A DNA stretch of 9,781 bases from assembly GCA_026785985.1 (NCBI GenBank), contig JAJAYX010000401.1, positions 1 to 9,781 on the forward strand, given 5' to 3'. Below the pieces are notes generated by a model, which saw only the letters and a list, made by a program, of their open reading frames with translations, was not told the DNA's origin and ran no database searches. A program made the translations under genes and the position numbers. Of this stretch, positions 1-7,112 are shown in pieces. The DNA is from Rudanella sp. Its GTDB lineage: Bacteria; Bacteroidota; Bacteroidia; Cytophagales; Spirosomataceae. Every line of letters begins with the position of its first letter. Within the stretch, counting starts at the first letter, position 1.

Positions 1-5
1 AGTTA

Positions 6-66
6 TTTTTTTTTTTTTTTGGGGTTGGCGCCCCCAGGTGTAGCTTGCGCGCCCCCAACCCCAAAA
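6..66. repeat. 15-T homopolymer followed by a 12-bp-arm inverted repeat
   Basis: A run of 15 T (6-20) leads into an inverted repeat with perfect 12-bp arms, TTTTGGGGTTGG (17-28) and CCAACCCCAAAA (55-66), around a 26-nt GC-rich loop. The octamer GCGCCCCC occurs twice here (28-35 and 49-56). The structure lies 13 bp past the stop codon of the minus-strand LytTR gene, so it could shape the 3' end of that transcript. It is not a textbook intrinsic terminator: read on the minus strand, the stem is followed by A residues rather than U. The T run may be length-variable by slippage. Its function is unknown. Confidence 0.55.
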
Positions 67-79
67 CTATATAACAGAT

Positions 80-511
80 TTACGCCACCGCCAACAAGTT
101 CTGCATTTCCTGTTGGAATAACTCGATTTGACGGTAGAACTGCGGGGCTTTCCGGCGCGACACTTCCACAAAATCACCATTCGATAGCACCACCGTGAAG
201 GGTTGCTGATTGGGGCTAATCTCCTGCAAATAGAGCAGATTAATCAGATTTTTCTTGTGAGAACGGGCGAATACGTTGGCTGGCAAACGGCCTTCAATGC
301 GTTTCAACGTGAGCGATACGAGGAGTGAACTGCCATCGTCGAAGAAAAAATGGGTGTAATTCCCCTCGCCCTCTAGCCGGACGATTCGGTGCATGGGCAT
401 CGACTTACGATAGCCCCAAAATGGCAGACTCAACTCAGCCATGTGGAGTTGGCGGGCAACAGCAGCAAGCTTGTCGCAGGCCAACGGGAGGTTGGTTAAA
501 TGGGGTTTCAT
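80..511 (-). CDS. Orphan LytTR-domain DNA-binding regulator
   Basis: This 143-aa protein consists almost entirely of a LytTR DNA-binding domain (about residues 28-128). Typical segments are RIVRLEGEGNYTHFFF (42-57), FARSHKKNLINLLYL (81-95) and VEVSRRK (115-121). LytTR domains bind pairs of short direct repeats at promoters, usually behind a receiver domain. Here there is no receiver, no sensor and no membrane segment, and no histidine kinase lies next to it, so the activating signal is unknown. Stand-alone LytTR proteins of this size are common in Spirosoma-like genomes (family knowledge from memory). The ATG at 511 is the only start that leaves a short N-terminal extension before the domain. 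It is divergent from cysM across 220 bp that contain candidate repeat sites. Regulation of cysM or of itself is possible but only inferred. Confidence 0.88.
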   Translation of the reverse strand: MKPHLTNLPLACDKLAAVARQLHMAELSLPFWGYRKSMPMHRIVRLEGEGNYTHFFFDDGSSLLVSLTLKRIEGRLPANVFARSHKKNLINLLYLQEISPNQQPFTVVLSNGDFVEVSRRKAPQFYRQIELFQQEMQNLLAVA

Positions 512-567
512 AAAAAATGATTGGGATATAGTATCGTCCGGTAGCCGAAACTTCCGGGTGATGACGT

Positions 568-586
568 AAAGATTAGAAAAAGATTA
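568..586. promoter_or_regulatory. Direct repeat AAAGATTA x2, 11-bp period
   Basis: AAAGATTA occurs at 568-575 and again at 579-586, giving an 11-bp period, about one helical turn. It lies in the intergenic region between the divergent LytTR gene and cysM. LytTR proteins bind paired direct repeats, so this is a candidate operator. The sequence does not closely match the published LytTR consensus, and the assignment is inference. Confidence 0.3.
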
Positions 587-613
587 ACAACTACCTATTC
601 TTCACCTGATTTC

Positions 614-627
614 ACGTAGTTCTACGT
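614..627. promoter_or_regulatory. Dyad ACGTAG-TT-CTACGT upstream of the cysM promoter
   Basis: Two perfect 6-bp inverted arms (614-619 and 622-627) are separated by TT. The same stretch can be read as a direct repeat of ACGTA at 614 and 624, 10 bp apart. It ends 31 bp upstream of the proposed -33 element of cysM, where an activator or repressor could sit. The binding factor is unknown; the neighbouring LytTR protein is one candidate. Chance is possible for a site this short. Confidence 0.3.
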
Positions 628-658
628 ATTACAACCGGGAAATCTCCCCAACTCAAAA

Positions 659-691
659 TTGCCTTCTACGAGCCAATCAGAACTATTTTTG
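659..691 (+). promoter_or_regulatory. Bacteroidetes-type promoter for cysM
   Basis: TATTTTTG (684-691) matches the Bacteroidetes -7 element TAnnTTTG exactly. A TTG at 659-661 lies 22 bp upstream, in the range expected for the -33 element. Transcription would start a few bases after 691, leaving a leader of roughly 30-35 nt before the cysM ATG at 732. No Shine-Dalgarno sequence is seen, as is usual in this phylum. Confidence 0.6.
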
Positions 692-731
692 GGGTTGCTG
701 CCTTTTTCTTAATAATCTGGAAACATCCCTT

Positions 732-1604
732 ATGGCTACCTTACTTGACCTCGTTGGCAATACCCCTCTTGTTGAATTGAACCGCCTGAACACGAACCCC
801 AACGTTCGGCTGTTGGGTAAATTAGAAGGGGACAACCCCGGTGGGAGTGTGAAAGACCGGGCCGCCTACAGCATGATCAAAGGAGCCATTGACCGGGGCG
901 AGTTAACACCCGGCATCAAGCTCATTGAAGCCACAAGCGGCAACACCGGCATTGCTTTAGCCATGATTGCCCGCCTGTTCGGTTTTGAGATCGAGTTGGC
1001 CATGCCCAAAAACTCGACCCGTGAGCGCATGCTTACAATGGAAGCTTTCGGGGCCACCGTCACCCTGACCGAGACCATCGAAAGTGCCCGCGACTATGCT
1101 GAAGAGCAAGTCGGAAAAGGGGGATTCCTGATGCTCAATCAGTTTGCCAACCCCGATAATTATTTGGCTCATTACCGCACCACCGGCCCCGAAATCTGGC
1201 GCGATACTGATGGGAAAGTCACGCATTTTGTATCGTCGATGGGGACAACCGGCACCATTATGGGCACCTCACGTTACCTGAAAGAGCAAAACCCGGATGT
1301 TCAGATTGTTGGTTGTCAGCCAACCGATGGCTCGTCTATTCCGGGGATTCGGAAGTGGCCGGTGGCGTATTTACCCAAAATTTTTGAGCCGGAGCGCGTG
1401 GATCGGGTCTTTGAAGTATCGCAGGAGCAAGCCACCCTAATGGCCCGGCGATTAGCCAGAGAAGAGGGTGTTTTTGCGGGAATGAGCAGCGGTGGCAGCG
1501 TTCATGCCGCCCTCGAACTGATTCAGGAACTGGAGGTCGGTACTGTGGTCTGCATCATCTGCGACCGGGGCGACCGCTATCTGTCGTCGGAGTTATTTGG
1601 GTAG
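732..1604 (+). CDS. cysM: Cysteine synthase B (O-acetylserine sulfhydrylase CysM)
   Basis: This 290-aa cytoplasmic PLP enzyme makes L-cysteine from O-acetylserine and sulfide; CysM enzymes can also use thiosulfate. The fold-type II landmarks are all present: the LVGNTPLVEL opening (7-16), the PLP Schiff-base lysine Lys41 in NPGGSVKDR, the substrate loop TSGNTG (68-73), a glycine-rich phosphate-binding GTTGT loop, and a C-terminal CDRGDRYLS (277-285). The last motif is of CysM type; CysK enzymes usually have a Ser in place of that Cys. The length is slightly under the usual 295-305 aa, and there is no CBS domain, so it is not cystathionine beta-synthase. The start follows a good TAnnTTTG promoter. 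The next gene starts 58 bp after the stop on the same strand and may be cotranscribed. Confidence 0.95.
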   Translation: MATLLDLVGNTPLVELNRLNTNPNVRLLGKLEGDNPGGSVKDRAAYSMIKGAIDRGELTPGIKLIEATSGNTGIALAMIARLFGFEIELAMPKNSTRERMLTMEAFGATVTLTETIESARDYAEEQVGKGGFLMLNQFANPDNYLAHYRTTGPEIWRDTDGKVTHFVSSMGTTGTIMGTSRYLKEQNPDVQIVGCQPTDGSSIPGIRKWPVAYLPKIFEPERVDRVFEVSQEQATLMARRLAREEGVFAGMSSGGSVHAALELIQELEVGTVVCIICDRGDRYLSSELFG

Positions 1605-1662
1605 CCGAATTTTTTGTTTGCCTACATTTTTGCACTTTGCCTCCTCACCAAACCTCTCCCTC

Positions 1663-2709
1663 ATGATTCGCCTGATCTTTATTATTGCCGCCCTATTTAC
1701 AGTTTCTGGGTGTGCTCAACAATCGACACCCACTCTGGCATTGCCCGCTGATTCGATGGCTCGGGGCCCCAAACTAACAACTTGGCTCACAGGTGACGCT
1801 GCCGATGTGCAACGCACGACCACGGGTGGCTCTGTTCTGATGGGCGGGAGTACGGATGTTGATAATGCCATTCGCTGGATGATTCAGAAATCGGGTGGGG
1901 GCGATTTTGTGGTTATTCGAGCCAGTGGCTCCAACGGTTATAACGATTATATCTATAGCCAGTTGAGTGGGGTTAATTCTGTCGAGACCATTCTCATTAA
2001 CTCCCCAACATTGGCTAATGATGCCGTAGTTGAGCAAAAAATCAGGAATGCCGAGGCTCTTTTCATTGCCGGGGGCGATCAGGCCAACTACGTTAATTAC
2101 TGGAAAGACACGAAGGTTGAAGATGCACTCAATTTTCTTATCAACAGCAAAAAAGTGCCGGTTGGTGGCACGAGTGCCGGGTGTGCTATTCTGAGCGAGG
2201 TTTATTTTTCGGCCCTCAACGGCACCATTACTTCTGCTAATGCTTTGCTTGCGCCCTACGCATCGGCAATGACACTGGGCCGGGGTGATTTTCTGAATCC
2301 TCCATTTCTGGCTAATACCGTTACCGATATGCACTTTAGCGAACGAGACAGGCAAGGACGACTCGTGGCCTTCATGGGACGGATGATGACCGATTGGGGA
2401 ATTGTTGCCCGGGGTATTGGTGTGGATGAGCGGACGGCTGTTTGTATCGAATCTGACGGAATAGCAAGGGTTATAGGAACAGGATCCGCCTATTTCTGTC
2501 GGCCAACTGCCACCGCAAACGGACCCGAACAATGCATTATGGGCCAATCATTACACTGGCTCCGGTCGCAACAAGCAGTTCAGGTTCAGGCAGTTCAGGG
2601 TACAGCCACCGGAACCGGTACTTTCAACCTTAGTACGTGGACTCCGGGAATCGTCAACTCTTGGCAATACTGGTTTGTGAATAACGGGGTATTTGGCACA
2701 AATCCGTAA
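1663..2709 (+). CDS. Cyanophycinase-family (peptidase S51) lipoprotein
   Basis: This 348-aa serine peptidase belongs to the cyanophycinase branch of family S51, whose founder cleaves cyanophycin (polyaspartate with arginine side chains) to beta-Asp-Arg. The start at 1663 puts a lipoprotein signal at the very N-terminus, with lipobox VSGC and Cys17. The longer frame from 1597 overlaps cysM and buries the signal. Seen in the sequence: GGSTDVD, AGGDQANY (Gln140), nucleophile elbow GTSAG with Ser171, and DMHFSERDRQGRL with His224, Arg228, Arg230 and Arg233. The spacing of these residues fits CphB (Gln101, Ser132, His174, Arg178/180/183, numbers from memory), with an insertion of about 11 residues between Ser and His. 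The CphB Gln173 equivalent is Met223, and the third triad residue is not obvious. A 10-bp direct repeat (2575-2584 and 2590-2599) encodes AVQVQ/AVQGT near the C-terminus. It may scavenge peptides outside the cytoplasm; cyanophycin as substrate is unproven. Confidence 0.85.
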   Translation: MIRLIFIIAALFTVSGCAQQSTPTLALPADSMARGPKLTTWLTGDAADVQRTTTGGSVLMGGSTDVDNAIRWMIQKSGGGDFVVIRASGSNGYNDYIYSQLSGVNSVETILINSPTLANDAVVEQKIRNAEALFIAGGDQANYVNYWKDTKVEDALNFLINSKKVPVGGTSAGCAILSEVYFSALNGTITSANALLAPYASAMTLGRGDFLNPPFLANTVTDMHFSERDRQGRLVAFMGRMMTDWGIVARGIGVDERTAVCIESDGIARVIGTGSAYFCRPTATANGPEQCIMGQSLHWLRSQQAVQVQAVQGTATGTGTFNLSTWTPGIVNSWQYWFVNNGVFGTNP

Positions 2710-2714
2710 ATGAT

Positions 2715-5700
2715 TTACTCCTCAATCGCCCCATAAATTACCTCGTGGATCTTGCGCCGGAGTTTGGTCGTGTTGATGGAGGTGTTGGCCGCTGTGGGGT
2801 GAATCCGGTTGGAGAGGAACACAAAAACCAGCCCTTCATTGGGGTCAACCCAAACCATGTTGCCGGTGAAACCCGTGTGCCCGAACGACCGTTCGGAGGC
2901 TTGCTCGGCTAAATAAACACTGCCGTTGCTGTCGGGGTTTTGGCGATCCCAACCCAGCGAACGATAGCTGCGGGGGCTAATGGTTTGGGTGAAGTAAGGC
3001 ACGGTGGCGGGCTGGAAAATCCGGGAACCGCCATATTCGCCCCGCTGCAAATTCATCTGTAACAAAGCCGCCACGTCGTGGGCGTTGGCAAACAGACCCG
3101 CATGGCCCGAAACCCCGCCCTGAACAGCCGCCATCTGATCGTGAACGGTTCCAATCAGCAGGGTATTTCGGAAATACGTATCGTTTTCGGTGGGAGCGCA
3201 ACGCGGGTTGGCAAAGCGTTGCAGGGGTGTGAACCCAATAGACCCTAACCCAAGCGGTTTATAGATTTCTTTTTCAACGAGCTGATCTAAAGGCTGTTTC
3301 GTGATACGCTCCACAATCTTCTGAAGCGTCAGGAAGTTGAGATCGCTATACACATAAGCAGGCTTCCCATCGTCCACCTTTTTCGACATCGGCGACTGCA
3401 CCACCCACTTCCAGACCGAATCTTTCAACGCAGTTCTGGCCCAAAGGTTTGGCGCAACTTGCAGGGTAAACGCGCTGTCGGGCGTGGCACTGTAGAGCGT
3501 TGGTTTGAGGCCACCGCCGGGCAAACGGGTGCGATCCCAGGTGGTTGGGTAATAGGACACCATACCCGATTGATGCCAGAGCAAATCCTGAATAACAATG
3601 TTTTGCTTGTTAGTCCCGCGCAGTTCGGGGAGGTAGAATGATGCCTTTTGGGTGATGTCTAACTGTTTCCGGTCATAGAGCAGCATCGTGGCCTGAAGCG
3701 TACTGAGCACTTTAGTCAGCGAGGCCAGGTCATACAGCGTTTCGCTCGTAACCTTCTCCGTACCTGTGAATGTCAGTTTGCCGAAATTCTTTTCATAGAC
3801 AATCGTACCTTTCCGGGCCACAATAATCTGGCTCCCCGGAACCACCCGGTTGCCTAACGCGGTCTGCATCAACTGGCCAATCTGCTTCAGTTTGGTTGAG
3901 TTCATGCCCACGCTTTCGGGCGTACCGTAGGCAAGCCGACCATTGGGAGACAGCACTTTGCCAGAGCCAATTTTCCAATTCCCGGTTGAAACGGGCATGA
4001 TACCACCCGCACCCAAACCACCAAAAATAACCTGAGCAGTGGCCCGTTGCATTTCATCGAAATCCTGATAGCCGCAAATCAGCGCGTCGGCGGCTGTAAA
4101 CTGACTCAGGCTGTAGGCCGGGCCAAAGGCTGTAACAATCACTTTGGTGCCGCGCTGTTTGAGCCGGGTCAGCAAATCGAGCGAGGTTTTGGTGATGCCA
4201 AACTTGCGGGAAGCCGATTCGCTCATGCGGTGGAAGCTTATAATCACCACATTAGCGTCGCCCACGGCAGCCATCATCTCGTTCAGATCAGCCTCGGTAT
4301 TGGGTTTGTCGGGATACGTGATTTTTTTGATAGGAGCATACTGAGCCAGTGTTTTCTGGAATACATTGTCCCAATCGGTGCCAATGGCCACCGACGCAAT
4401 TCGGGTAGTGTCTAAGCGAGAAATGGGCATTATATCACCCTGATTCTCAACCACAGTTACGGCGGCATCACAAATTTCCTGCTTCAGAACCTGAGCTTCG
4501 TCGGAGTTCAAATCCTGTTCCAGATTCAGCATCGGAATGGGTTTATACTGATTCAGTCTTGCCCAATATTTGGCCCGAAGAATCTTGCGAACCTTTTCGT
4601 CGATGAGCTCCTGCGAAATCTGCCCGGTTTGCACGGCGTTCAGAATCACGGCTGCTGCTTCTTTTATATTCTCCGGATAAAGCAGAATGTCGTTACCCGC
4701 AATGAGCGCCCGGAGGTTAATATCCACGGCTCGTCCGGCCCGGCTAATGCCGTTCATATTCATGGCATCGGTGAACACCAGGCCCCGGAAACCAAGTTCG
4801 TTTTTGAGCAATTCAGTCACTACTTTGTTCGACAGCGTGGCTGCCAGAGCCGGGCGGTCGTCCACACCGGGAACATACAAATGGCCCGTTACCACACCCA
4901 TCAGGCTGTCGGCAATGAGCCGACGAAACGGAAAGAGGTCAATATCATGCAGTTGCGCCGATGATCGGCTAATTACCGGCAGTGTGTGGTGCGAATCGAG
5001 GTTGGTGTCTCCATGACCGGGGAAATGCTTGGCCGTGGCAATAATATGGTTGACTTGCAGCCCCTTCATATAGGCAGACGCTTTGCTGGCCACGTTCTCT
5101 TTCGACTCGCCAAACGAGCGGTTGCCAATGACTGGGTTGGCCGGGTTGCTGTTAATATCAGAAACGGGTGCAAAGTTGATGTGAATACCCAACCGGCGGC
5201 ACTGACGGCCAATTTCGTCGCCCATCCGATACACCAGCTGATCGTCGCGGAGGGCACCGAGGGCCATTTGCTTCGGGAAATCCATGGCACTGTCTAAGCG
5301 CATTCCCAAACCCCACTCGCCGTCGATACCGACCAGCATTGGAATTTTCGACAGCGATTGATACCGGTTCGTAAGCAAAGCCTGCCGGTGCGGGCCACCC
5401 TGAAAGAAAATCAGACCCCCAATATGATAATTCTGAATCAGGTGTTCAATGTATTGGTAATGATTGTCGTGACGGTTAGAGAAGGTAGCAACCATGAAAA
5501 ACTGCCCGACTTTTTGTTCGGGAGTCATCGTCGTAAACACACTGTCGATCCATTTCTCGGCAGAACTATCGGCTCGCGCCAACACTTCGACCGGGCGGGT
5601 TGCCGGGTATGTTCGGAGGGGAACCTCAACGGGTTTGGCAGTAGGTTTGACTGACGTTACGGGTCGGCGGGCAGCCACAACCATTCGCTTAACAGGCCCC

Positions 5701-5777
5701 GACCAGGCCATTGCGCTCCATAATCCAATAAACAATAGACCAGCTACGGATAATCCAATTCGCGTGTTCTTGCTCAT
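2715..5777 (-). CDS. NagZ-type GH3 beta-N-acetylglucosaminidase fused to a beta-lactamase-fold serine hydrolase
   Basis: This 1020-aa envelope protein has two complete enzymes. Residues 5-27 form a single hydrophobic anchor or signal segment. About 70-410 is a GH3 barrel with KHFPGHGDT (250-258), the NagZ His-Asp dyad Asp261/His263 (DSH) and nucleophile Asp337 in TDAMNM; about 425-600 is the GH3 C-terminal domain. About 625-1015 is a class-C beta-lactamase/esterase-like domain with SLTK (Ser686, Lys689), YSD (Tyr810) and HTG (967-969). NagZ removes GlcNAc from muropeptides. The second domain could be an esterase, a peptidase, or an amidase like B. subtilis AmiE, which cuts MurNAc from L-Ala. 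I chose the ATG at 5777 because it places the anchor at the N-terminus; an in-frame ATG at 5849 would add 24 residues. A weak TAATTTTA (plus-strand 5844-5837) would favour 5777. The stop lies 5 bp from that of the convergent peptidase gene. Confidence 0.92.
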   Translation of the reverse strand: MSKNTRIGLSVAGLLFIGLWSAMAWSGPVKRMVVAARRPVTSVKPTAKPVEVPLRTYPATRPVEVLARADSSAEKWIDSVFTTMTPEQKVGQFFMVATFSNRHDNHYQYIEHLIQNYHIGGLIFFQGGPHRQALLTNRYQSLSKIPMLVGIDGEWGLGMRLDSAMDFPKQMALGALRDDQLVYRMGDEIGRQCRRLGIHINFAPVSDINSNPANPVIGNRSFGESKENVASKASAYMKGLQVNHIIATAKHFPGHGDTNLDSHHTLPVISRSSAQLHDIDLFPFRRLIADSLMGVVTGHLYVPGVDDRPALAATLSNKVVTELLKNELGFRGLVFTDAMNMNGISRAGRAVDINLRALIAGNDILLYPENIKEAAAVILNAVQTGQISQELIDEKVRKILRAKYWARLNQYKPIPMLNLEQDLNSDEAQVLKQEICDAAVTVVENQGDIMPISRLDTTRIASVAIGTDWDNVFQKTLAQYAPIKKITYPDKPNTEADLNEMMAAVGDANVVIISFHRMSESASRKFGITKTSLDLLTRLKQRGTKVIVTAFGPAYSLSQFTAADALICGYQDFDEMQRATAQVIFGGLGAGGIMPVSTGNWKIGSGKVLSPNGRLAYGTPESVGMNSTKLKQIGQLMQTALGNRVVPGSQIIVARKGTIVYEKNFGKLTFTGTEKVTSETLYDLASLTKVLSTLQATMLLYDRKQLDITQKASFYLPELRGTNKQNIVIQDLLWHQSGMVSYYPTTWDRTRLPGGGLKPTLYSATPDSAFTLQVAPNLWARTALKDSVWKWVVQSPMSKKVDDGKPAYVYSDLNFLTLQKIVERITKQPLDQLVEKEIYKPLGLGSIGFTPLQRFANPRCAPTENDTYFRNTLLIGTVHDQMAAVQGGVSGHAGLFANAHDVAALLQMNLQRGEYGGSRIFQPATVPYFTQTISPRSYRSLGWDRQNPDSNGSVYLAEQASERSFGHTGFTGNMVWVDPNEGLVFVFLSNRIHPTAANTSINTTKLRRKIHEVIYGAIEE

Positions 5778-5954
5778 AGGTACTAATAGGGTAATAATCG
5801 AGCCATCAAGAATGCTCTTCTTGTCATACGAACCCATAAAATTAGTCAATGAACCCGTTAGAGCATAATGATTAAATGGGCTGAACAGGTTTTTAACGTA
5901 AATTTCACTGATTCATGATATGGGCTTCTTACTTTCGTCCAAATATTGATTGTA

Positions 5955-6495
5955 TTGAAGCCATATCGTTACATTATTCTCCTTTTGTTGTTCGCCTTGT
6001 TAGGTACGCCAACAGTCGGGCAACATTATATTCATTACGCTCTTCCCATTCTGTATCTACCAAGCCTATCCCGTTTTGGGTAAAGAGGCTGATTATAGTC
6101 GCCCCCGCACTAAAGAGTTTAGACCCCATTTATTAGTCGAATGGAGTCAGGATTTATCCCACCAGTTTAGCATCCGGGTGCGTGGAGGCTACGAGTACCG
6201 ACGCTTTACTGGTGTTCCGGCTACAGGCCGGGCACGTTTTCGGGCATTGCTTCGGCGGGAACTTTCCGACAAAACCTACCTTTCACTATGGAACGAGACT
6301 CTAATTCCTGTTGCGCCAAATATTGCCGTTAAACAACGCTACGAAACCAACCGAACCAACCTGGCTACTGGTCGGAGTTTGACCGAACACCTAACGTTGG
6401 AAGCAGGGTATCAATTTTCGTACCGACAACGTCGTTCTCTTATCGAATATGACGAAGAACATACCCTGACAGTAACGGCTTTCTGTCGTTTTTAA
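5955..6495 (+). pseudogene. Broken DUF2490-like outer-membrane beta-barrel gene
   Basis: Two reading frames hold complementary pieces of one gene. Frame A from a TTG at 5955 encodes a convincing signal peptide (MKPYRYIILLLLFALLGTPT..., ending VGQ at 6023) and stops at 6081-6083. Frame B, open from 6004 to a stop at 6493-6495, encodes about 140 residues of alternating beta-strand character: EFRPHLLVEW, FSIRVRGGYEYRRF, KQRYETNRTNL, LTLEAGYQF, and a terminal aromatic CRF. This resembles the C-terminal half of DUF2490 barrel proteins. Frame B contains no ATG before its end, only TTG. Roughly the first half of the mature barrel is missing, so a deletion plus frameshift fits better than a single sequencing error. 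A near-match promoter element TACTTTCG is at 5930-5937. The family assignment is from memory of its strand pattern and is less sure than the breakage. Confidence 0.6.
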
Positions 6496-6608
6496 AAGGA
6501 GGCAACAGTCCAACTTTCGCTTTTATTTCGTTATAAATGCTACGAATGAACAAATTATGTGTAACTGGCATAAACCTGAATCGAATCGTATTAACTGTTT
6601 GTAAATCA

Positions 6609-7112
6609 ATGAAAATCAATTGGTTGTTTATGTTGCTGATATCCTTGCTGTCCACTGCTTTAAAGGCGCAACCGGCCAGTTCAGCCTATAAAGCACTGCT
6701 CAATACCCTCTACGGCAACAGCACCGTTCCGACCGTCACGGTTGTCGATCTCAAAAAAATGAACAATGTAGTATTGCTCGATACCCGCGAAAAAAAGGAG
6801 TTCGATGTGAGCCACCTGCCCAATGCCCGTTGGGTTGGCTACGACGATTTTAGTTTCGACCGGGTGAAAGAAATCCCCAAAACAGCCAACGTAGTTACCT
6901 ACTGTTCAGTGGGCTATCGGAGCGATAAGATCGGTGATAAGCTGAAGGCAGCGGGCTTCGGCAACGTGCACAACCTTTACGGAAGTTTGTTCGAGTGGGT
7001 CAATCAGGGGAACCCGGTGGTGGATAATGCGGGCAAACCCACCAACCGCGTGCATGGGTTCTCGCGAACGTGGGGTGTCTGGTTGAAAAAGGGGGAAAAG
7101 GTCTATGACTGA
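6609..7112 (+). CDS. Exported single-domain rhodanese-like protein
   Basis: This 167-aa protein has an N-terminal signal peptide (MKINW, then a hydrophobic stretch ending ALKAQ, with cleavage near residue 20). One rhodanese domain follows at about residues 43-142: VVLLDTREKKEFDVSHLPNA (54-73) and the active-site loop CSVGYRS with catalytic Cys99 (99-105). Rhodaneses carry a persulfide on this cysteine and transfer sulfane sulfur; the periplasmic acceptor is unknown. The C-terminal tail HGFSRTWGVWLKKGEKVYD recurs in Bacteroidetes members (memory). The start at 6609 is chosen because it begins the signal peptide directly; the frame extends upstream to 6537 but that adds an unlikely leader. There is a 113-bp gap after the broken barrel gene, and the stop codon directly abuts the stop of the convergent HupE-like gene. 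Confidence 0.88.
   Translation: MKINWLFMLLISLLSTALKAQPASSAYKALLNTLYGNSTVPTVTVVDLKKMNNVVLLDTREKKEFDVSHLPNARWVGYDDFSFDRVKEIPKTANVVTYCSVGYRSDKIGDKLKAAGFGNVHNLYGSLFEWVNQGNPVVDNAGKPTNRVHGFSRTWGVWLKKGEKVYD

Noticed and set aside
17..66. Inverted repeat as an intrinsic terminator of the LytTR gene
   Set aside because: On the minus strand the stem is followed by A residues, so the required U tract is on the wrong side.
1774..2547. A 257-codon open frame on the minus strand inside the S51 peptidase gene
   Set aside because: It is fully antisense to a gene with clear S51 motifs, its product has no recognisable domain, and it has no promoter element.
4047..5868. Several 60-125-codon plus-strand frames inside the GH3-fusion gene
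   Set aside because: They overlap well-conserved GH3 motifs on the other strand and have no domain or promoter of their own.
5915..6136. A 73-codon plus-strand frame with an ATG start
   Set aside because: It crosses the signal peptide and barrel pieces in the third frame and resembles nothing; the other two frames carry the recognisable protein sequence.
6497..6502. AGGAGG just after the barrel-remnant stop codon
   Set aside because: No start codon follows at a usable distance, and genes in this phylum rarely depend on Shine-Dalgarno sequences.
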